16,817 bases of DNA from Alienimonas sp043951915. GTDB lineage: Bacteria > Planctomycetota > Planctomycetia > Planctomycetales > Planctomycetaceae. A program made the translations under genes and the position numbers. The stretch spans positions 1-16,817 of the forward strand of contig NZ_JBINJD010000112.1 in assembly GCF_043951915.1 (NCBI RefSeq), given 5' to 3'. The notes beneath the pieces are model-generated. The model was not told where the DNA came from and did not search any database. It saw only the letters and a program-made list of their open reading frames with translations. Each line of letters starts with the position of its first letter. Positions within the stretch are counted from its first letter, which is position 1. Shown here in pieces: positions 13,877-16,817 of the stretch.

Positions 13877-14599
13877 GTGCCCACGCCCGCCGAGGTTCGT
13901 CAGCAGGCCACGCTGGATCTGATCGTCTCGCCGTGGACGCTCGGGCCGGCGCTGTTGGGCGGGACGGCCCTGGCCGTCGGGTGGGCCGGCGGGGACCCGA
14001 CCTGGCTGTTCGCCGGCGTCGGCGGGCTGCTGGCCGGCGGGGGGATGCTGGCGACCCGGTGGCTCACCCAGCTGGAGGCCGTCACGCAGAACGCCTGGCG
14101 GAAGCTGATCGATCAGGAGAAGGCCGCCAAGGAAACGGAGCTCGACAAGCTCGACCGGGCCCTGCAACGCGACGGCGACCCCTCCTCCCAAAAACTGCTC
14201 CGGGCCCTGCGGCAGATCCGCGACGGACTGGAGCGGGACGAAGCGGAAGGCAAGCTCGGCGGGGCCGGGGGGATCGTGAAGGACCGGGCCGAGGAGGTGT
14301 TCGCCGCCTGCGTCGCCCAGTTGCGGCACAGCCTGGAGTTGGACGAGACCGCCCGCACGCTCGCCGGCCCGGCCCGCAAGGAGCTGCGGGCCGACCGGCA
14401 GGCGATTCTCAAAGAGGTCTCCGAGACCGTCCGCCACCTCGCCCGCACCGTCAGCGAGGTGCGGGAGGCCCCCGTCAAACGGAAGGAGGGCGACCTGGGC
14501 CGCCTGCGGGCCGAACTGGACGCCACCATGGAAGTCGCCCGCCGCACCGAAGCCCGCCTGAACGAACTCGACCCGGGCTCGGGACGGGTGCGGGAGTGA
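13877..14599 (+). CDS. Membrane-anchored coiled-coil protein near the PspA-like gene
   Basis: I do not recognise a named family. The 240-residue product has two closely spaced hydrophobic helices (about 17-37 and 42-60) forming a hairpin anchor. A long charged helical region (about 65-235) follows, rich in Glu, Arg, Lys and Leu, with heptad-like spacing typical of coiled coil. The start is GTG at 13877, which places the first helix correctly; no Shine-Dalgarno is seen. It is followed by a PspA-like coiled-coil gene and a substrate-binding lipoprotein gene on the same strand. Its architecture fits a membrane partner that could recruit or organise the PspA-like protein. This role is inference from architecture and context. 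Confidence 0.75.
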   Translation: MPTPAEVRQQATLDLIVSPWTLGPALLGGTALAVGWAGGDPTWLFAGVGGLLAGGGMLATRWLTQLEAVTQNAWRKLIDQEKAAKETELDKLDRALQRDGDPSSQKLLRALRQIRDGLERDEAEGKLGGAGGIVKDRAEEVFAACVAQLRHSLELDETARTLAGPARKELRADRQAILKEVSETVRHLARTVSEVREAPVKRKEGDLGRLRAELDATMEVARRTEARLNELDPGSGRVRE

Positions 14600-14621
14600 G
14601 GGGATGAGCGACGGCGGATTT

Positions 14622-14684
14622 GGGATGTGGGATGCGGAAGTACGTCGCCGCTGGCGTCCGACATCCCCGATCCCGCATCCCTTT
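14622..14684 (+). terminator. Inverted repeat between the coiled-coil and PspA-like genes
   Basis: GGGATGTGGGAT (14622-14633) pairs over 12 bp, with one G-T wobble, with ATCCCGCATCCC (14670-14681), followed by TTT. The loop is 36 nt and contains a small inner hairpin. It lies 22 bp after the stop at 14599 and could attenuate readthrough. The GGGAT-rich words also resemble a common intergenic repeat. Confidence 0.45.
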
Positions 14685-14783
14685 CGCCCCCCGCGGCGCT
14701 TTTGCACACTCGCGGCGTGAACCGCCTTTGCCCGCCGGGCGTTCCCGCTCGCACACGTCCCGCCCTCCCACCGTCCTCGACCC

Positions 14784-15602
14784 ATGTTCGGCGCCCTCGG
14801 CCGTCTGCTCCGCTCCATCGGCTACCTGTTCACCGGCAAGATGGACAAGGCCGGCGAGGGGCTGCGGTCCAACCCCGACGTCATCAAAGCGAACTACGAC
14901 CGGATCGTCCGCGAGAAACGCAGCCGCATCAACACCTATAAAGACGCGATCGCCGGGATGATCGCCCAGGAGGAGTCCAAAAAGCAGCGGCTCCAAACGC
15001 TGGTCGGCGAGATTGAAAAGCTGGAGCAGCTCAAGGCCGGCGCCGCGGCGAAGGCCCGCAAGGTCGCCCAGAGCCACAACGGCGACGCGGAGGCGGTCAA
15101 AAAGGACCCCGAATACCTCAAGTGCAGTGCCGCCTTTAAAGACTTCAGCTCCACCCTGCAGGAAAAGCAGGACCGCGCCGCGGAGATCGAGGCGGACCTG
15201 GAGCAGCTCGTCACCAACGTCGAGGGCCACAAAACGCAGATCCAGTCGCTGATGCGCGAATTGGACCAGCTGAAGGAGGAAAAGCACGACGCCGTCGCCG
15301 ACGTGATGAGCGCCCAGGAGGAAAAGCAGCTCGCCGATATGATGACCGGCCTCGCCGAGGATCGGACCGGCGAGGAGCTGCGGGAACTCCGCGAGCTGCG
15401 GAACAAGGCCAAGGCGAACGCCCGCATCAGTCGGGAGGTCGCCGGGCTGGACGCCCAGAAGGCCGAGGACGACTTCCTCGCCTACGCCCAGGCCGACGCC
15501 GCCGAGGACGAATTCGACGCCCTCATCGGCCTCAGCCAGGAGGCCGACGGCGCCCCGGCGGTCAACGAGGCCCCGGTCAAAACCAGTATCCCCGAAAGCT
15601 GA
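14784..15602 (+). CDS. PspA/IM30-like (ESCRT-III-type) coiled-coil protein
   Basis: The 272-residue protein is nearly all charged alpha helix. The N-terminal segment MFGALGRLLRSIGYLFTGKM is amphipathic, as in PspA/IM30 helix 0, which inserts into stressed membranes. Long coiled-coil helices follow from about 30 to 240, then an acidic end with EFDALIGL near 240-250 and a flexible Pro/Val tail. PspA/IM30 proteins assemble into rods or rings that stabilise or remodel the inner membrane. Length is slightly above the usual 220-260. The family call rests on architecture more than on motif identity, so a related Snf7/ESCRT-III-like group is possible. The ATG at 14784 is chosen because the amphipathic helix begins there; no Shine-Dalgarno is seen. 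It is flanked by a membrane coiled-coil gene and a solute-binding lipoprotein gene. Confidence 0.68.
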   Translation: MFGALGRLLRSIGYLFTGKMDKAGEGLRSNPDVIKANYDRIVREKRSRINTYKDAIAGMIAQEESKKQRLQTLVGEIEKLEQLKAGAAAKARKVAQSHNGDAEAVKKDPEYLKCSAAFKDFSSTLQEKQDRAAEIEADLEQLVTNVEGHKTQIQSLMRELDQLKEEKHDAVADVMSAQEEKQLADMMTGLAEDRTGEELRELRELRNKAKANARISREVAGLDAQKAEDDFLAYAQADAAEDEFDALIGLSQEADGAPAVNEAPVKTSIPES

Positions 15603-15656
15603 ACCGGAAGATCGGACGGTCCGCCCGGCGATCCGAGGCGGCGGTTCGTGCGTTGT

Positions 15657-15688
15657 CCCCCCACGCGTTTCCCCCCGCACTTCCCCCC
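15657..15688. repeat. Three C6 tracts upstream of the lipoprotein gene
   Basis: Runs of six C occur at 15657-15662, 15671-15676 and 15683-15688, spaced 14 and 12 bp start to start, just before the ribosome site of the lipoprotein gene. They could be slippage-prone or a binding array, or simply composition bias. Confidence 0.3.
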
Positions 15689-15693
15689 GAGGA
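15689..15693 (+). promoter_or_regulatory. Ribosome binding site GAGGA of the lipoprotein gene
   Basis: GAGGA at 15689-15693 lies seven bases before the ATG at 15701. It is one of the few clear Shine-Dalgarno sites in the window and decides this start over an in-frame TTG at 15653. Confidence 0.7.
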
Positions 15694-15700
15694 CGCTCCG

Positions 15701-16801
15701 ATGATCTCCCGCTGGTCCCCCCGCCTGCTGGCCGCCCTCGCCGCCGGCCTGGCCGTCGCGCTGCCCGGCTGCTCCTCCGACAAGGACGAGCCCGTCCGGC
15801 CCGGCGCCGTCCCGCCCGCGACCGCCGACGCCGACACGCCGGTCTTCTCCCTCGCCTGGAGCGAATACCCCTCCTGGAGCGCCTTCGGCGTGGCCGAGGG
15901 CGAGGGGCTGATCGACGGCGCCCAGGGTTCCATGGGCGAGATGGAGCAGAAGTGGGACGTGGACGTGGTCCTCAAACAGGCGGACTACGACCCCTGCCTG
16001 GGCCTGTACGCCGACGGGCAGGTCGACGCGGTCTGCATCACCAACATCGACATCCTCCCGCTGGCCGGCGGCCGCCCGGCGGTCGTCGCCTTCCCGACCA
16101 GCACGAGCGTGGGCGGCGACGCCGTGCTGGCCGTGGGCGTGGACGACGTCGCCGGTTTGAAGGCCGTCGACACCCGCGGGCTGGAGGCGACCGTCTCTCA
16201 GTACGTCTTCCGGCGCTGCCTGGAGGAACGCGGCGAGAACCCGATGGACTACCCGTATAAATCCATGGACCCCGCCGAGGCCGCCCGGGCCTTGCAGGAC
16301 GGCCAGATTAAGAGTTGCTGCGTCTGGAACCCGTTCCTGCTCTCCGCCGAGAAGAACACGCCGAACGCCCAACGGCTGATGGACTCCTCGGAGATTCCGG
16401 AAGAAGTCATCGACCTGGTGGCGATCGGCAAAGACAGCCTCGCCAAAGAAGGCGGCGACCGCTTCGCCGCCTGCCTCGCGGAGACCTTCCACGCCTTCAA
16501 CACGAAATTGAACGCCGACGACGACCTGAAGGTCGCCCTCGGCGAGCGCGTCGGCATGAAGCTGAGCCTGGAGGAGATGAACACGGTCATGGAGCAGTCC
16601 CGCTTCTACGCCACCGCCGAGGAGGCGAAGGCGTTGATGACCAAGGCGGAGTTCGCCGAGCAGACCATGCCCAAGGTCGCCGAGTTCACCGCGAACCACA
16701 CCGGCGCCGACGCTCCGAGCTACGGCTTCGAGGACGACGCTGCGGCGTTGAACTTCACCACCCAGTACCTCGACCTGGAAACGGCCGGCCCGGCCGAATA
16801 G
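15701..16801 (+). CDS. ABC-transporter substrate-binding lipoprotein (NitT/TauT-like)
   Basis: The 366-residue precursor has a lipoprotein signal: basic SRWSPR, hydrophobic 9-20, and lipobox LPGC with the lipidated C24. The mature protein resembles the NMT1/TauA/SsuA-type periplasmic binding proteins: FSLAWSEYPSW at the first strand, WDVDVVLKQADYDPCLGLYADGQVDAVCITN near 85-116, then DILPLAGGRPAVVAF and LKAVDTRGLEATVSQYVFRR. These receptors deliver nitrate, sulfonate, taurine or similar small molecules to a membrane ABC transporter. The ligand here is not readable. The ATG at 15701 is supported by GAGGA. It lies 98 bp after the PspA-like gene on the same strand. A GTG at 16813, at the window edge, could start the next gene, possibly the permease. 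Confidence 0.85.
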   Translation: MISRWSPRLLAALAAGLAVALPGCSSDKDEPVRPGAVPPATADADTPVFSLAWSEYPSWSAFGVAEGEGLIDGAQGSMGEMEQKWDVDVVLKQADYDPCLGLYADGQVDAVCITNIDILPLAGGRPAVVAFPTSTSVGGDAVLAVGVDDVAGLKAVDTRGLEATVSQYVFRRCLEERGENPMDYPYKSMDPAEAARALQDGQIKSCCVWNPFLLSAEKNTPNAQRLMDSSEIPEEVIDLVAIGKDSLAKEGGDRFAACLAETFHAFNTKLNADDDLKVALGERVGMKLSLEEMNTVMEQSRFYATAEEAKALMTKAEFAEQTMPKVAEFTANHTGADAPSYGFEDDAAALNFTTQYLDLETAGPAE

Positions 16802-16817
16802 GGGCGAACGGCGTGAG

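Noticed and set aside
13477..13884. Possible small gene on the minus strand after the SUKH gene
   Set aside because: It overlaps the 3' end of the SUKH gene and the start of the next, its composition is Arg/Thr/Pro-rich, and there is no ribosome site or recognisable domain.
14622..14684. A riboswitch or structured RNA ahead of the PspA-like gene
   Set aside because: Only a simple inverted repeat with a long loop is visible; no known riboswitch core was recognised.
16813..16817. Start of a next gene (GTG) at the right edge
   Set aside because: Only five bases are available; the position suits an ABC permease but nothing can be supported.

Overview
The window is very GC-rich chromosomal DNA, most likely from a planctomycete. 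The markers are two adjacent DUF1559 proteins (pilin-like N-terminus plus a C-terminal H-x9-DG motif), a secreted multi-DUF11 protein ending in the planctomycete-style tail, an mfnB gene for methylofuran synthesis in an otherwise bacterial setting, and many genes with no clear Shine-Dalgarno sequence. No genus can be fixed from sequence alone. No rRNA, tRNA, CRISPR array, transposase or phage gene was seen.

Layout. 38-790 (-) is mfnB, divergent from a secreted Ala/Pro-rich protein with about four DUF11 repeats (1126-3615, +). An intergenic stretch of about 340 bp (3616-3956) carries a terminator and two structured palindromic repeats. A minus-strand block follows: a tandem pair of metallo-beta-lactamase-fold genes (4811-5689 with an intact metal site, 3957-4745 with a degraded one), a secreted metzincin-type protease (5813-7000), two DUF1559 paralogues (7040-8116, 8322-9410) and serA, the long-form phosphoglycerate dehydrogenase (9521-11161). 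From 11289 on everything is on the plus strand: two overlapping small membrane proteins, a Tat-exported intradiol dioxygenase (12329-13066), an orphan SUKH-3-type immunity protein with lower-GC codons (13103-13558), and then a membrane/coiled-coil protein, a PspA-like coiled-coil protein and an ABC-transporter substrate-binding lipoprotein (13877-16801).

How the genes may work together. The last three genes look like one functional group: a membrane-anchored coiled coil, an ESCRT-III/PspA-like membrane remodeller and a lipid-anchored solute receptor. The transporter permease and ATPase would lie beyond the right edge. This is the most likely place for a less-described system. The two MBL-fold genes probably form one transcription unit in which the second product may be a non-catalytic partner. 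mfnB and serA are metabolic genes without pathway neighbours here.

Structured DNA is prominent between genes. Two stop codons (mfnB at 38-40 and the membrane gene ending at 12205) sit in or at the loop of strong hairpins. Two distant intergenic regions share an 18-nt repeat core. A perfect 18-bp palindrome lies in the mfnB/DUF11 divergent promoter region.
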